A DNA stretch of 64,000 nt, from the NCBI GenBank assembly GCA_000209465.1, contig GL890592.1, forward strand, positions 23,962 through 87,961, given 5' to 3'. A program made the translations under genes and the position numbers. Numbering within the stretch: the first letter of the stretch is position 1; each line of letters opens with the position of its first letter. The notes beneath the pieces are model-generated. The model was not told the origin of the DNA. It ran no database searches and saw only the letters and a program-made list of their open reading frames with translations. Of the stretch, positions 1 through 8,222 are shown piece by piece. This stretch comes from Lachnospiraceae oral taxon 107 str. F0167 (GTDB lineage Bacteria; Bacillota; Clostridia; Lachnospirales; Lachnospiraceae).

Positions 1-322
1 AATGGTTGGCTGCGATTAAAGTGTCTTTATTCAGCACTGCTTTAAACACAGGATCATTTATAAGTTCATCTGAAGCGTCATCTTCAAAATAGTCTGCAAT
101 AATCATATATATCATCTGAAGAAGGTTTTATTTATCAGTGTGATAACGGAATAATGCAGAATCATTGGTCTTAAATGATTGACTGAAAAGTTTATCAATG
201 CCAAGTTTACTTACGAATTCTTTTATAAGAAGTAAGCCTGCATCGGAGGATAAATCTCCTCCATCGAAATTAATTTTAATTTTTCTATTGCTTTCAAGTG
301 ATAAGGTGTTTACAATACTCAT
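1..322 (-). pseudogene. IS1380-family transposase, N-terminal part, interrupted by an in-frame stop
   Basis: The first 64 codons contain the motif FDGGDLSSDAGLLLIKEF, characteristic of the start of IS1380-type DDE transposases. A TAA at 128-130 then stops translation. Reading on in the same frame beyond the stop gives more of the same family (ADYFEDDASDELINDP, FKAVLNKDTL) up to the window edge, so this is a nonsense mutation and not a change of frame. The ATG at 320-322 has an AAGGAGCCC-like site just upstream. The rest of the element lies outside the window and I could not define its terminal inverted repeat. It is probably a dead insertion sequence copy. Confidence 0.8.
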
Positions 323-516
323 AAAGGGCTCCTTTGTGTGATTATATTGAGTTTTAGCACCTTAATTTTACCACAAATGGATGCTCTTTTTTTATTCACT
401 TACTAGGTGAAAGCAATATTTTGTTAAAATATAGTAATTATATGGCTTTCAGCCACGTTCATGATGTTGCCATGAATAATCTAGGTTTAAGTTGCTTTAT
501 TTTTGAGCGGTACAGA

Positions 517-1146
517 CTATTTAATAAATCCTACCTGCCTGCTTATTATTTCTATCTGCTCATCCTTTTTCTTATTATATTCCACCTTCTTTTCTTCAAA
601 ATAGTTCCTTCCATAAGAATCTATAGAAACTATAAGAGGACCGAATTCCTTAACTTTGCAATGCCACAATGTTTCAGGCATACCGAGATCCTTCCACTGA
701 GCTTCCACAATTTCTTCCACTTCAACAGCTGCCACCACTGCATTGCCTGCCGGGAAAACACAATGAATTGCTCCAAAATCTTTGCAGGCTCTTTGAGTAT
801 TTTCCTTCATACCTCCTTTGCCGAGGATCACCCTAACACCGGTAGTCTCAACAAATTCATATTCAAATTTTTCCATACGCATGGAGGTTGTAGGTCCTAC
901 AGAAACCATTTCATATTTATCATCCCCCAATGGACGGATAATAGGACCGGCATGAAGTATCGCCGCATCTTTTACATCCACCGGGATTTTTCTTCCTTCT
1001 TCAACAACACGCCTATGTGCCACATCTCTACAGGTTGTTAAATCACCTGTAAGATAAATGATATCTCCTATATGGATATCTTTTAAATCTTCTTCTGACA
1101 CCGGAGTAACTAATATTTTTTTCTCATCTCTAATCTCAACAGCCAT
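517..1146 (-). CDS. Class I (Fe-S) fumarate hydratase / tartrate dehydratase, beta subunit
   Basis: This 209-residue protein matches the C-terminal (beta) part of class I fumarases and L(+)-tartrate dehydratases, which add or remove water on C4-dicarboxylates. Family signatures visible are GDIIYLTGDLTTCRDVAHRR near the N terminus, HAGPIIRP and SVGPTTSMRM in the centre, and GKGGM followed by an AxHCVFPAGNA-like stretch. I chose the ATG at 1146 because AGGAGGT-type spacing is ideal there (1153-1158); a longer upstream start would run into the alpha subunit's stop. Only 4 bases separate it from the alpha gene, so the two are cotranscribed and form one heteromeric enzyme. Fumarate versus tartrate specificity cannot be decided from sequence alone. 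Confidence 0.9.
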   Translation of the reverse strand: MAVEIRDEKKILVTPVSEEDLKDIHIGDIIYLTGDLTTCRDVAHRRVVEEGRKIPVDVKDAAILHAGPIIRPLGDDKYEMVSVGPTTSMRMEKFEYEFVETTGVRVILGKGGMKENTQRACKDFGAIHCVFPAGNAVVAAVEVEEIVEAQWKDLGMPETLWHCKVKEFGPLIVSIDSYGRNYFEEKKVEYNKKKDEQIEIISRQVGFIK

Positions 1147-1150
1147 TTTA

Positions 1151-2074
1151 TTACCTCCATGCTCCTTCTTTATAATCAAAGCCTGTATGTGTATCTATTG
1201 TAAAATTCAGATCCTTATCAAAAACTATATGTCCTCGTCTATGACTCCAACATCCCACATTTACTGCAACTCCTATTGCTGACGGATGTCTTGCAGTATT
1301 TTCAATATTTACTCCCATTACAGAGTAATTACCTCCCATGCCCTGTGGTCCAAGTCCTATATTATTAATCCCCTCCTCCAGAAGCTTTTCCATCTTTGCC
1401 GCATTTTCATTTGGATTATGTGTACCTATATTTCTCATAAGTGCTTTTTTTGAATTAAGAGCGGCAGTCTCTACAGATGTTGCAACCCCTACACCTACCA
1501 AAAGCGGAGGACAGGCGTTTAATCCATATGTTGTCATACGGTCAAGTACAAATTTTGTAACGCCCTCATAGCCTTCTCCGGGCATAAGTACTGTAGCATT
1601 TCCGGGAAGTGTGCATCCGCCCCCTGCCATATAGGTATATATCTCACATTCGTCTGAATGTGGAATGATATCCCACCATACAGTAGGAGTACCCTTACCG
1701 ACATTTTTACCTGTATTATATTCATCAAATGTTTCTACAGAATTATGGCGAAGAGGTGCATGTACTGTAGCTTGTATTACGGCTTCACGAAGAAGTTCTT
1801 CAAGTTCATCTATTAATGGAAATCTTGTTCCGCATTTTACCCAAAACTGCAAAACTCCGGTATCTTGACATGATGGGCGATTCAATTCTACTGCCAGATC
1901 CTGATTTCTAAACATTGTATCGTAAATAACCTTTGCCATAGGACTGTCTTCTTTATCACTAAGTTCTGCAAGTTTATTTATTACATCATCGGGAAGCTTT
2001 TTAGCTGTAAAACCTACGAATTGTGCCATTATTTCAGTTAATCTTTGTACCTTTTCATTATTTTTATTAATCAT
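1151..2074 (-). CDS. Class I (Fe-S) fumarate hydratase / tartrate dehydratase, alpha subunit
   Basis: This 307-residue subunit carries the [4Fe-4S] cluster and much of the active site of the hydro-lyase. Conserved pieces include RPSCQDTGVLQFWVK with its cluster cysteine, the GGGCTLPGNATVLMPGEG region with a second cysteine, GLNACPPLLVGVGVA with a third, and the C-terminal GPQGMGGNYSVMGV and HPSAIGVAVNVGCW motifs. I start it at the ATG at 2074, which has AAGGAG at 2081-2086; a frame extension to 2122 overlaps the transporter gene and is unlikely. It lies between the transporter upstream and the beta subunit downstream on the same strand. The operon would import a C4-dicarboxylate and interconvert it with malate or oxaloacetate. 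Confidence 0.92.
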   Translation of the reverse strand: MINKNNEKVQRLTEIMAQFVGFTAKKLPDDVINKLAELSDKEDSPMAKVIYDTMFRNQDLAVELNRPSCQDTGVLQFWVKCGTRFPLIDELEELLREAVIQATVHAPLRHNSVETFDEYNTGKNVGKGTPTVWWDIIPHSDECEIYTYMAGGGCTLPGNATVLMPGEGYEGVTKFVLDRMTTYGLNACPPLLVGVGVATSVETAALNSKKALMRNIGTHNPNENAAKMEKLLEEGINNIGLGPQGMGGNYSVMGVNIENTARHPSAIGVAVNVGCWSHRRGHIVFDKDLNFTIDTHTGFDYKEGAWR

Positions 2075-2096
2075 AATAATCTCCTTTATACTGTTT

Positions 2097-3365
2097 TTAT
2101 GCCGGGAAAAATGGGAATGCAATCGGCAAAATTATCATACTTACTATTGTTGCAATAAATATAAGAGGCAAACCTGCCTTTACATAATCCATAAATTTAT
2201 AATTACCTGCTCCTACGACCATTGTGTTGGCAGGCATTCCTATAGGGGTTGCATAGGCACACGAACCGCCGATTACACATGCCATAAGCACTGCTCTTGG
2301 ATCCGCTCCCATACCTGTCGCAATCGAAAGGCAAATAGGTGCCATAAGTGCGGTTGTAGCCGTATTTGACATAAAATTTGTAAGAGCACAACATATTATA
2401 AATACTATAAATGTAAGTATATATGGTGAAGGATTTGCACCTAATCCACCTATAACTTTATCTGCAATCATTTCCCCTGCACCGGTTTCTTGAAGTGCAG
2501 TTGCAAGTGAAAGAGTGCCGCCAAAGAGAAATATTGTTTTCATATCAATGGATTTGATAGCGTCCTTTTCAGAAATCACCTTTGTAATTACAAGGAGAAT
2601 TGCTCCTATACAACCTGTTACACATAATTTAATACCTATTTCTTTTTCAAATATCATTCCAAGCAGAGTTCCTACAAGAATAACTAAGGATAGAATTTTT
2701 TTCCATCTTGGAACCTTGCTGAAATCGTTTTCAATATCAAAAACCGATTCATTGCCGGGGTCATTGTCAGGCAGAAGTTTGTAACCTATAGTTGCATAAA
2801 ATATTATACCTGCTATAAGTATCGGCAGCCCGACAATTGCATATTCAAAGAATCCGAATTTAAGCCCTATAGGTTCAAGTGTGGACTGAGCTATAAGATT
2901 ACCCGGTGCTCCTATAAGTGAGAGATTACCTCCCATGGCTGCGGCAAATACCAAGGGCATAAGCAGTTTTGATCTTTTAAATCCTGATTTTGCAGCAATC
3001 CCTATAACTACAGGAATGAGCACTGCTGCGGTACCGGTATTTGAAAGCACACCGCTCATAAGACCTACTATTACCATAATAGCAATAATAAGACCACGTT
3101 CGGTTTTGGCAAACTTTGTTACCCAGCCGCCGATCTCATTTGCCATACCGGTTTCAAAAAGAGCACCTCCAACTATAAACATAGCTACAAAAAGTATCAC
3201 ATTGGTATCAATAAAACCGCCAAAAGCCTGCTTTACATCTAATACTCCCGTCACTACAAGACCCACACAAACAATCATAGATGTAAGGGCTAAAGGAATT
3301 TTTTCTGATACAAACATTATAATTGCGAATACCAAAAATAATAATGTTATTATTGCCGGACTCAT
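2097..3365 (-). CDS. DASS/SLC13-type dicarboxylate transporter
   Basis: A 422-residue polytopic membrane protein with about 11 hydrophobic segments. Two SNT motifs in inverted-repeat positions, SNTGTAAVLIPV near residue 108 and SNTATTALMAPI near 333, are the substrate and sodium clamp signature of the DASS/SLC13 family within the ion transporter superfamily. The GNLSLIGAPGNLIA loop is also typical. By family knowledge it moves succinate, malate, fumarate, tartrate or a similar anion with sodium, or exchanges them. It is the first gene of the operon with the two hydratase subunits, so its substrate is probably the hydratase substrate or product. A CCTCC complement just upstream of the ATG at 3365 gives a good ribosome binding site. 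Confidence 0.88.
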   Translation of the reverse strand: MSPAIITLLFLVFAIIMFVSEKIPLALTSMIVCVGLVVTGVLDVKQAFGGFIDTNVILFVAMFIVGGALFETGMANEIGGWVTKFAKTERGLIIAIMVIVGLMSGVLSNTGTAAVLIPVVIGIAAKSGFKRSKLLMPLVFAAAMGGNLSLIGAPGNLIAQSTLEPIGLKFGFFEYAIVGLPILIAGIIFYATIGYKLLPDNDPGNESVFDIENDFSKVPRWKKILSLVILVGTLLGMIFEKEIGIKLCVTGCIGAILLVITKVISEKDAIKSIDMKTIFLFGGTLSLATALQETGAGEMIADKVIGGLGANPSPYILTFIVFIICCALTNFMSNTATTALMAPICLSIATGMGADPRAVLMACVIGGSCAYATPIGMPANTMVVGAGNYKFMDYVKAGLPLIFIATIVSMIILPIAFPFFPA

Positions 3366-3565
3366 ATTTTTTCCTCCTACATATAAATTTTTCTTACAAG
3401 CATATTGTAGTTTACTTATACTAAAAAGAATATTTAATTCTAATTGGGGTTTGTATAAAAATAAACTATACTAAAATACAGATAATGATATAATAATGAG
3501 TAGATAAACTTTATTATTCATGTTTATAACATGCTGATTTTTTAGAATAAATATAAGGTGATGAT
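3366..3565. promoter_or_regulatory. Divergent control region, dicarboxylate operon / LysR regulator
   Basis: The 200-base gap separates two divergent transcripts, the usual place for LysR-type operator sites. It holds a perfect 6-bp inverted repeat, ATAAAC at 3504-3509 and GTTTAT at 3522-3527, spaced by 12 bases. Two similar stretches, acttatactaaaa near 3415 and actatactaaaa near 3467, also lie in it. LysR proteins bind T-N11-A dyads, so the inverted repeat is a candidate site, but no promoter could be fixed with confidence. Confidence 0.35.
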
Positions 3566-4459
3566 ATGACTTTAAATCAATTGGAGTATTTTTGTGCGGT
3601 ATGTCGCTATCACAGCATAACCAGGGCGGCAGCTGAATTGTTTGTTACACAACCGACTATCTCAGTTGCCATAAGAGACTTGGAAAAAGAGTTTAATATT
3701 AAACTTTTTAATCATGGAAAGAATAAAATTACATTAACCTCTGAAGGAGAGGAATTTTACAAAAAAGCAAGCGGGCTACTGGTACACAGCCATGAACTCT
3801 ATGATGAGTTTGGGTCAATGGGAAGAAATATACCGGCAATAAGAATAGGCATACCTCCGCTTATGAGTACAGTATTTTTTCCAAGACTTATTAACTTATT
3901 TCAGAAAAACTATAATATCCCTATTAAACTATATGAGTATGGCTCGATTCGTGCTTCTAATTTAATAAATGAAGATATTTTGGATGTAGCACTTGTAAAT
4001 ATGGACTTTTACAATATTTCCAAATTTGAGTCTTATTTTTTAATGAATGATTCCTATGTTTTTTGTGTTTCCAAAAATCACAGATTTTCAAATGAAAAAG
4101 AGATTACATTAGATATGCTCAAGGATGAACCTATAATTTTATTTAATACAGATTCTGTACAAAACTCCACTATTTTTGCAAGATATCATGCAATGAATAT
4201 TATACCTGAGGTACTTCTGCACTCGAGTCAGCTTGGTACAATTTTAAATTTTGTAAGGGGAGGAAATTGCGGAGCATTCCTGTATTCATCTCTTGCAGTA
4301 AATCCAAGAGATTTTGTTGAAATACCTGTTAAGCCTGAAATAACAAGTGATTTCGGATTACTGTGGAAAAAGGGAAAAATTCCTAACAGCAAGACGACTA
4401 AATTTATTGATTTTATAAGGAGCAATGAATATAAGGACATATTTACCTGTGATAAATGA
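3566..4459 (+). CDS. LysR-family transcriptional regulator of the dicarboxylate operon
   Basis: A 297-residue LysR-type regulator. Residues 1-60 form the winged helix-turn-helix (MTLNQLEYFCAVCRYHSITR, then AAAELFVTQPTISVAIRDLE). Residues about 88-290 form the periplasmic-binding-like effector domain (IRIGIPPLMSTVFFPRL onward). GGTGATGAT precedes the ATG as a ribosome binding site. It is transcribed away from the transporter-fumarase operon across a 200-base gap, the standard arrangement in which a LysR protein activates its divergent neighbour in response to a pathway metabolite. The likely effector is a C4-dicarboxylate such as fumarate, malate or tartrate; this is inferred from context only. 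Confidence 0.92.
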   Translation: MTLNQLEYFCAVCRYHSITRAAAELFVTQPTISVAIRDLEKEFNIKLFNHGKNKITLTSEGEEFYKKASGLLVHSHELYDEFGSMGRNIPAIRIGIPPLMSTVFFPRLINLFQKNYNIPIKLYEYGSIRASNLINEDILDVALVNMDFYNISKFESYFLMNDSYVFCVSKNHRFSNEKEITLDMLKDEPIILFNTDSVQNSTIFARYHAMNIIPEVLLHSSQLGTILNFVRGGNCGAFLYSSLAVNPRDFVEIPVKPEITSDFGLLWKKGKIPNSKTTKFIDFIRSNEYKDIFTCDK

Positions 4460-4588
4460 TATTGTAAAATAATATTAACAAATTTAATAAGACTAAAATG
4501 TCTCTTTAGCATTATAATTATACATAGTTAAGAAAAATTACAGTTTATCTTTGGTGTAAAATCATCCATTGTTTTGATGGGGGTGAAG

Positions 4589-5797
4589 ATGACACAAAAA
4601 TATTTTGAACGGAAACAAAAGTACCTTTTATTTAAACTTAATAAAGACTTAAACTTGCAGATTAAAGCCCTTAAATCAGCATTCAATGAATTTAAAAATG
4701 AAGGTAATCCATCAAGTCTTTGCTTTAGAAAGATGATATGGCTGACAGTTTTTTTTAAACGCTATGTAAATCTTTTTTTAATCTGTCAGTCCGGTGAATC
4801 TGTCACTGCGGATGAAATAAGACTTTGCCTTTGGGAGTTTTCGGAAAAAATTAAATGGTTTCCCGGTGTCAGAACTTTTAAATTATGTGAAGGATGTGGA
4901 GAGGTCCTGCCTGAAACGGCATTTTTTATCTGTAAGCTTTGGATTTTTTTACTTGAATGGGCAGGGTATATGCCTGAGTTTGTACAGATAAATATTAATG
5001 ACGGTCAAAAGGCTGTTCTTATTATTGAAAGTTCTATGATTTTAAATAAATCAAGCTTTCTCACATGGCTTTTCCAAAGAGAGAGTTTGAATAGTGAATA
5101 TATGGAAATCAGTGAAAAAAAAGAAGGAAAAAAGCTGTCAGTAAGCCTAATCTGCCATAAAAAAAGCATCAAAGAGAATACAGAGCTTTATAACGGAAAA
5201 AATTATAGCATAAAATTTTTGAAAAACTCTGAAGACAGCAAGTACAGTAAAACATTAAAAGAACCTGATGTATACTCAAAGCCACAGTATCTTAATTTAA
5301 AAATGAGATTACACAGAGAATTTGGAGACTGTATGCAGGCAGGATATTTATATATGATTGGGGATGAGATGGTGAATAAGGAAATTATAATCTACATGTG
5401 GAGACGCCTTATTAAAAATCTCATGGGAAATACTATTACAGCACAGAAAATTGACGAGAAAAAGGAATTGTCACAACTGGCGGCATTATTTCACTGTACT
5501 TTACATCTGCCAAAGAAAAATCTCTTTGAGGAAATGTATGAATCTGTTTTTTATTTTTGCATACGTGAGGCTATGATGAATGCAGTCAGACATGGAGCCG
5601 CCACAGAAATTTTCGTGACACAGGAAAGGTTTAAAGATAAAATAAAGATCTCTATTTTTGATAACGGCACAGGGCTAAAGAAAGACTTTAATGAAGGTGG
5701 AGGTATTCTGGGGATTCGTGCTTATCTGAATGAAAGAGGGATACCTCTATATATAAATGATGAACAGGGAACGTTAGTAATTTCGTTTTTACTTTAA
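4589..5797 (+). CDS. Cytosolic HATPase-domain sensor kinase-like protein
   Basis: 402 residues with no predicted membrane segment. The C-terminal about 90 residues are a GHKL ATPase domain: N-box REAMMNAVRHG, G1 box DNGTGL, G2 box GGGILGIRAYL, closest to NarL-partner kinases such as DegS/NreB/LiaS. I cannot find the HisKA_3 phospho-acceptor box (a histidine within an E-R-x-R-I-A-R-E-L-H-D type motif) ahead of it. The roughly 270 N-terminal residues are rich in Trp, Phe and Cys and match nothing I recognise. The start at 4589 follows GGGGGTG at 4579-4585. The next gene is a LuxR-type response regulator, so the pair may be a two-component system controlling the secretion locus downstream. Confidence 0.72.
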   Translation: MTQKYFERKQKYLLFKLNKDLNLQIKALKSAFNEFKNEGNPSSLCFRKMIWLTVFFKRYVNLFLICQSGESVTADEIRLCLWEFSEKIKWFPGVRTFKLCEGCGEVLPETAFFICKLWIFLLEWAGYMPEFVQININDGQKAVLIIESSMILNKSSFLTWLFQRESLNSEYMEISEKKEGKKLSVSLICHKKSIKENTELYNGKNYSIKFLKNSEDSKYSKTLKEPDVYSKPQYLNLKMRLHREFGDCMQAGYLYMIGDEMVNKEIIIYMWRRLIKNLMGNTITAQKIDEKKELSQLAALFHCTLHLPKKNLFEEMYESVFYFCIREAMMNAVRHGAATEIFVTQERFKDKIKISIFDNGTGLKKDFNEGGGILGIRAYLNERGIPLYINDEQGTLVISFLL

Positions 5798-5947
5798 AAA
5801 TTCTTTTCCATATGAGCCGGTAAAATCAACAGATTTATACTTGACAAAATAGGAGGCGTTAAGTTTAGGAATGCCAAATGTGCCATAATTTTTATCATAT
5901 ATGTTTTGGCCGGACGGTTACATGAAGGTTTATTTGGGAGGTGAAAA

Positions 5948-6571
5948 ATGTTTGGCATTATGATTGTGGAAGATTCACCTTTTACAATAGAGTATTTGGA
6001 GCTTAAATTATCCAAAATGAAAAATAAATATCAGGTGATATGTAAATTTCGGGAAGCTCAAAATGCAGTGCCGGCTTGTGAGTCCGGTCAGATAGATATT
6101 GTGCTTATAGATGTATGTCTGAATGATACCTCCGGACTGGATCTTGCAAAGAGAATAAAGGAGAGCTTCCCTAAAATCAAAGTAATCATTATGACTTCCA
6201 TGCTGGATCAAAGCTTTATTAAAAGGGCAAAAAGTTCAGGATGTGAAGGATTTTGGTTTAAAGAAAGCATACAAACCGGAATCTTATCAATACTTGATGA
6301 TGTAGCTATCGGCGAAAAAGCATTCTCAGAGGAATTTCCGGAAATTACACTTGGCAATGCAAGGCTTGAGGAACTTACGGATGCGGAGCTGGCTGTGTTA
6401 AGAAGCTTTGCCAAGGGATTTACTTACGCCGAGGTGGCAAATGACTGCCATATTTCAGAAAATACAGTGCGTTACCATGTAAAAAACCTTACAAGTAAAA
6501 CCGGAATGCATAATATGGCAAAGATTGCCCTGGAGGCTGTGGATAAAAGAGTCATTTTACCGGGCTTTTAA
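5948..6571 (+). CDS. NarL/LuxR-family response regulator
   Basis: 207 residues. An N-terminal receiver domain (1-120) has the acidic pocket IVEDS, the likely phospho-acceptor Asp55 in IVLIDVCLND, and conserved Thr and Lys in IIMTS and WFKES. The C-terminal GerE/LuxR helix-turn-helix lies in LTDAELAVLRSFAKGFTYAE followed by the recognition helix ISENTVRYHVKNL. GGGAGGTG at 5936-5943 is the ribosome binding site. It lies directly upstream of the type VII secretion genes. A 25-bp duplication containing its stop codon sits just before the candidate promoter of those genes and may include its binding site. It could equally regulate itself. Confidence 0.9.
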   Translation: MFGIMIVEDSPFTIEYLELKLSKMKNKYQVICKFREAQNAVPACESGQIDIVLIDVCLNDTSGLDLAKRIKESFPKIKVIIMTSMLDQSFIKRAKSSGCEGFWFKESIQTGILSILDDVAIGEKAFSEEFPEITLGNARLEELTDAELAVLRSFAKGFTYAEVANDCHISENTVRYHVKNLTSKTGMHNMAKIALEAVDKRVILPGF

Positions 6572-6610
6572 AAAGTACTAAAACTCGGGCTTTTAAAAAG
6601 TACTAAAACT
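6561..6610 (+). repeat. Perfect 25-bp tandem duplication
   Basis: Bases 6561-6585 and 6586-6610 are identical and adjacent. The unit starts with CGGGCTTTT and contains AAAGTACTAAAACT, with the palindrome AGTACT in each copy. The first copy covers the last codons and stop of the response regulator gene. The second ends 14 bases upstream of the candidate -35 hexamer of the secretion operon. Confidence 0.95.
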
Positions 6611-6623
6611 ACACATATATGTG

Positions 6624-6652
6624 GGGACAGATAAATATTCTTTTGTTATACT
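6624..6652 (+). promoter_or_regulatory. Candidate promoter of the type VII secretion operon
   Basis: GGGACA at 6624-6629 and TATACT at 6647-6652 are spaced by exactly 17 bases. The -10 is good and the -35 weak, as expected of a promoter that needs an activator. The 25-bp direct duplication lies immediately upstream. Confidence 0.5.
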
Positions 6653-6683
6653 ACAAACAACAAAGCAACAATAATTTATATTC

Positions 6684-6693
6684 GCCGTACGGC
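6684..6693. promoter_or_regulatory. 10-bp perfect palindrome in the esx leader
   Basis: GCCGTACGGC is self-complementary and is the most GC-rich spot of an AT-rich leader. It is flanked by TTATA on the left and TATAA on the right, which extends the dyad imperfectly. It lies between the candidate promoter and the first WXG100 start codon, so it could be a repressor operator or an mRNA hairpin near the ribosome binding site. Confidence 0.45.
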
Positions 6694-6717
6694 AAAGTAT
6701 AAGAATAGGAGTTGAAT

Positions 6718-7017
6718 ATGGCAGAAATTAAAGTAACACCTTCAGTTCTTCGCAGCAAAGCTGATGAACTGCAAAACGGAGTAAGGAATTTGTCACAAAA
6801 GATGGAAGAACTTCATGAAAAAGAGGCTCAACTTTCCACCATGTGGCAGGGAAGTGCCAAGGAGAGCTTCCACAATGCTTTTATGACAAGTTATGACGAA
6901 TGTCAGGCATTTTTTCAGGAACTGCAAAGATTCATTGTAAAGCTGGAAGAGACGGCACAACAGTATGAAGAAACAGAGGCAAGAGCGGCAGAAGCTGCAC
7001 AACAGAGATTTTCTTAA
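6718..7017 (+). CDS. WXG100 (ESAT-6-like) protein 1
   Basis: 99 residues forming the standard helix-turn-helix hairpin of WXG100 proteins, with the turn motif WQG in LSTMWQGSAKESF at mid-length. The C-terminal helix has YEETE in AQQYEETEARA, which fits the YxxxD/E export signal of type VII substrates. I chose ATG 6718 because AGGAG at 6707-6711 is correctly spaced; a TTG two codons upstream is less likely. It is the first gene of the secretion operon, followed after 32 bases by a second WXG100 gene. Such proteins are secreted as dimers, often in pairs, and act as substrates and as chaperone partners for larger effectors. Confidence 0.9.
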   Translation: MAEIKVTPSVLRSKADELQNGVRNLSQKMEELHEKEAQLSTMWQGSAKESFHNAFMTSYDECQAFFQELQRFIVKLEETAQQYEETEARAAEAAQQRFS

Positions 7018-7049
7018 AAAAAAATTCTTAATGAGGAAAGGAAAATAAT

Positions 7050-7361
7050 ATGGATGGAAATATTTTAGTAACCCCTGAGGAGTTAACAAGGAATGCTTCA
7101 GAGTTTTCCGCATCAGGAAACAGCATGTACCAAATAGCAAATGAGATGCTTCAGACAGTGCAAGGTCTAAGCGGTGTATGGGGTGGAGATGCCGCCAATA
7201 CCTATATAAATAATTTTAAGCGTTTTCAGGGGAGCTTTGACAGGCTTAAAGGAAATATTGATGCTCACGCATCCGCTCTGACTGAACTTGCAAGCATGTA
7301 TCAGCAGGCTGAGCAAAAAAATGTAGAAACCGCCAATGATTTCAGAGATGTTTTGGAATAG
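7050..7361 (+). CDS. WXG100 (ESAT-6-like) protein 2
   Basis: 103 residues with the hairpin motif WGG in LSGVWGGDAANTYINNF and YQQAE near the C terminus, again a YxxxE-type export signal. Sequence identity with the preceding WXG100 protein is low outside the motif, so the two are more likely partners than a recent duplication. AGGAAAGG precedes the ATG. The 3' end overlaps the start of the phosphatase gene by 26 bases, if that gene begins at its first ATG. Confidence 0.9.
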   Translation: MDGNILVTPEELTRNASEFSASGNSMYQIANEMLQTVQGLSGVWGGDAANTYINNFKRFQGSFDRLKGNIDAHASALTELASMYQQAEQKNVETANDFRDVLE

Positions 7362-8163
7362 GCTGTTTAAAACCTTTGATTATACCTTACATGCAGCACT
7401 TATAAGTGACATCGGGAAAAAAAGAGTCGAGAATCAGGATAATTTTTGTTTTGATGAATTTATTAATGTGAACAAGGCAAAGTCCGTCCGATTAAAATCA
7501 CAAAATTTCGCCTTACCCGGAGCTTACGCTATTATGGACGGCATGGGTGGAGAAAAGCTGGGAGCACAGGCATCGCTTGAAGCTGCCGGCTTTTTTTCTA
7601 ATATTAAAAAAAATATTTTAGAACTTCTTCAAAGGCTGAATGCTGATGAAAGAGAGAGGGTGTTTTACAGCCTTATCCACAGTATGAATGAAAAGGTATG
7701 TCAAATGGCAATTAAAAATCATGTACAGCAATCCGGAACCACCTTCTGTGCTGTCTTTTTGATAGAAAATAGAGCATATATTGTAAGTGTGGGAGACAGT
7801 AAAATTTTTTTGATTAGAAACGGGAAGGCTGTTTGGCAAAATGAATCGGATGCTATAAATACTGCCATTGTAGAGAATGGAAGGAAAAAATGGATAAAAG
7901 GCGGTCTAAGTCAATTTTTGGGAATGGATACAAAAGAATATGAGCTTATCCCCCATATAAATGAGCTAAACCTAAAGACTGAGGATAAATTTTTATTATG
8001 CAGTGACGGACTGACCGATTATGTGAGTCCTGATGAGATAGGGATGACAGTAAAGGAGAATACCATGGAAAATTCTATGGATATTCTTTTAAAGCTGGCA
8101 TTAAAACGTGGAGGACGTGATAATATTACTATTCTGCGACTGGATATAAAACGCAAGGAATAG
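7336..8163 (+). CDS. PP2C-family Ser/Thr protein phosphatase
   Basis: About 275 residues. Metal-binding and catalytic motifs of PPM/PP2C phosphatases are in order: SDIGKKRVENQDNF, AIMDGMGGEKLGAQAS, SGTTFCAVFL, VSVGDSKIFLIRNG, LLCSDGLTDYV and GGRDNITILRL. No membrane segment is seen, so it should act in the cytosol and reverse phosphorylation by the kinase encoded next. The exact start is unclear: ATG 7336 or 7348 overlaps the end of the WXG100 gene and neither has a strong ribosome binding site, suggesting translational coupling. Its place between esx genes and a kinase, within one operon with an FHA-containing EssC, points to phospho-threonine control of the secretion machine. Confidence 0.9.
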   Translation: MISEMFWNRLFKTFDYTLHAALISDIGKKRVENQDNFCFDEFINVNKAKSVRLKSQNFALPGAYAIMDGMGGEKLGAQASLEAAGFFSNIKKNILELLQRLNADERERVFYSLIHSMNEKVCQMAIKNHVQQSGTTFCAVFLIENRAYIVSVGDSKIFLIRNGKAVWQNESDAINTAIVENGRKKWIKGGLSQFLGMDTKEYELIPHINELNLKTEDKFLLCSDGLTDYVSPDEIGMTVKENTMENSMDILLKLALKRGGRDNITILRLDIKRKE

Positions 8164-8222
8164 GAGTAAATTCTGTATTAATGTAATTATTTTTGAATAC
8201 ATAGAGCGGAGAAAGAGAAAAT

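Noticed and set aside
421-1041. Long plus-strand open frame opposite the fumarase beta gene
   Set aside because: It is an antisense shadow of a strongly recognised enzyme gene, has no ribosome binding site, and its translation is low-complexity and Cys/His-rich without family resemblance.
2935-3474. Plus-strand open frame opposite the transporter gene
   Set aside because: It is antisense to conserved DASS motifs and has no ribosome binding site.
5798-5947. Possible promoter (TTGACA near 5842) before the LuxR-type regulator gene
   Set aside because: No acceptable -10 hexamer lies 16-18 bases downstream, so a separate promoter for this gene is not shown.
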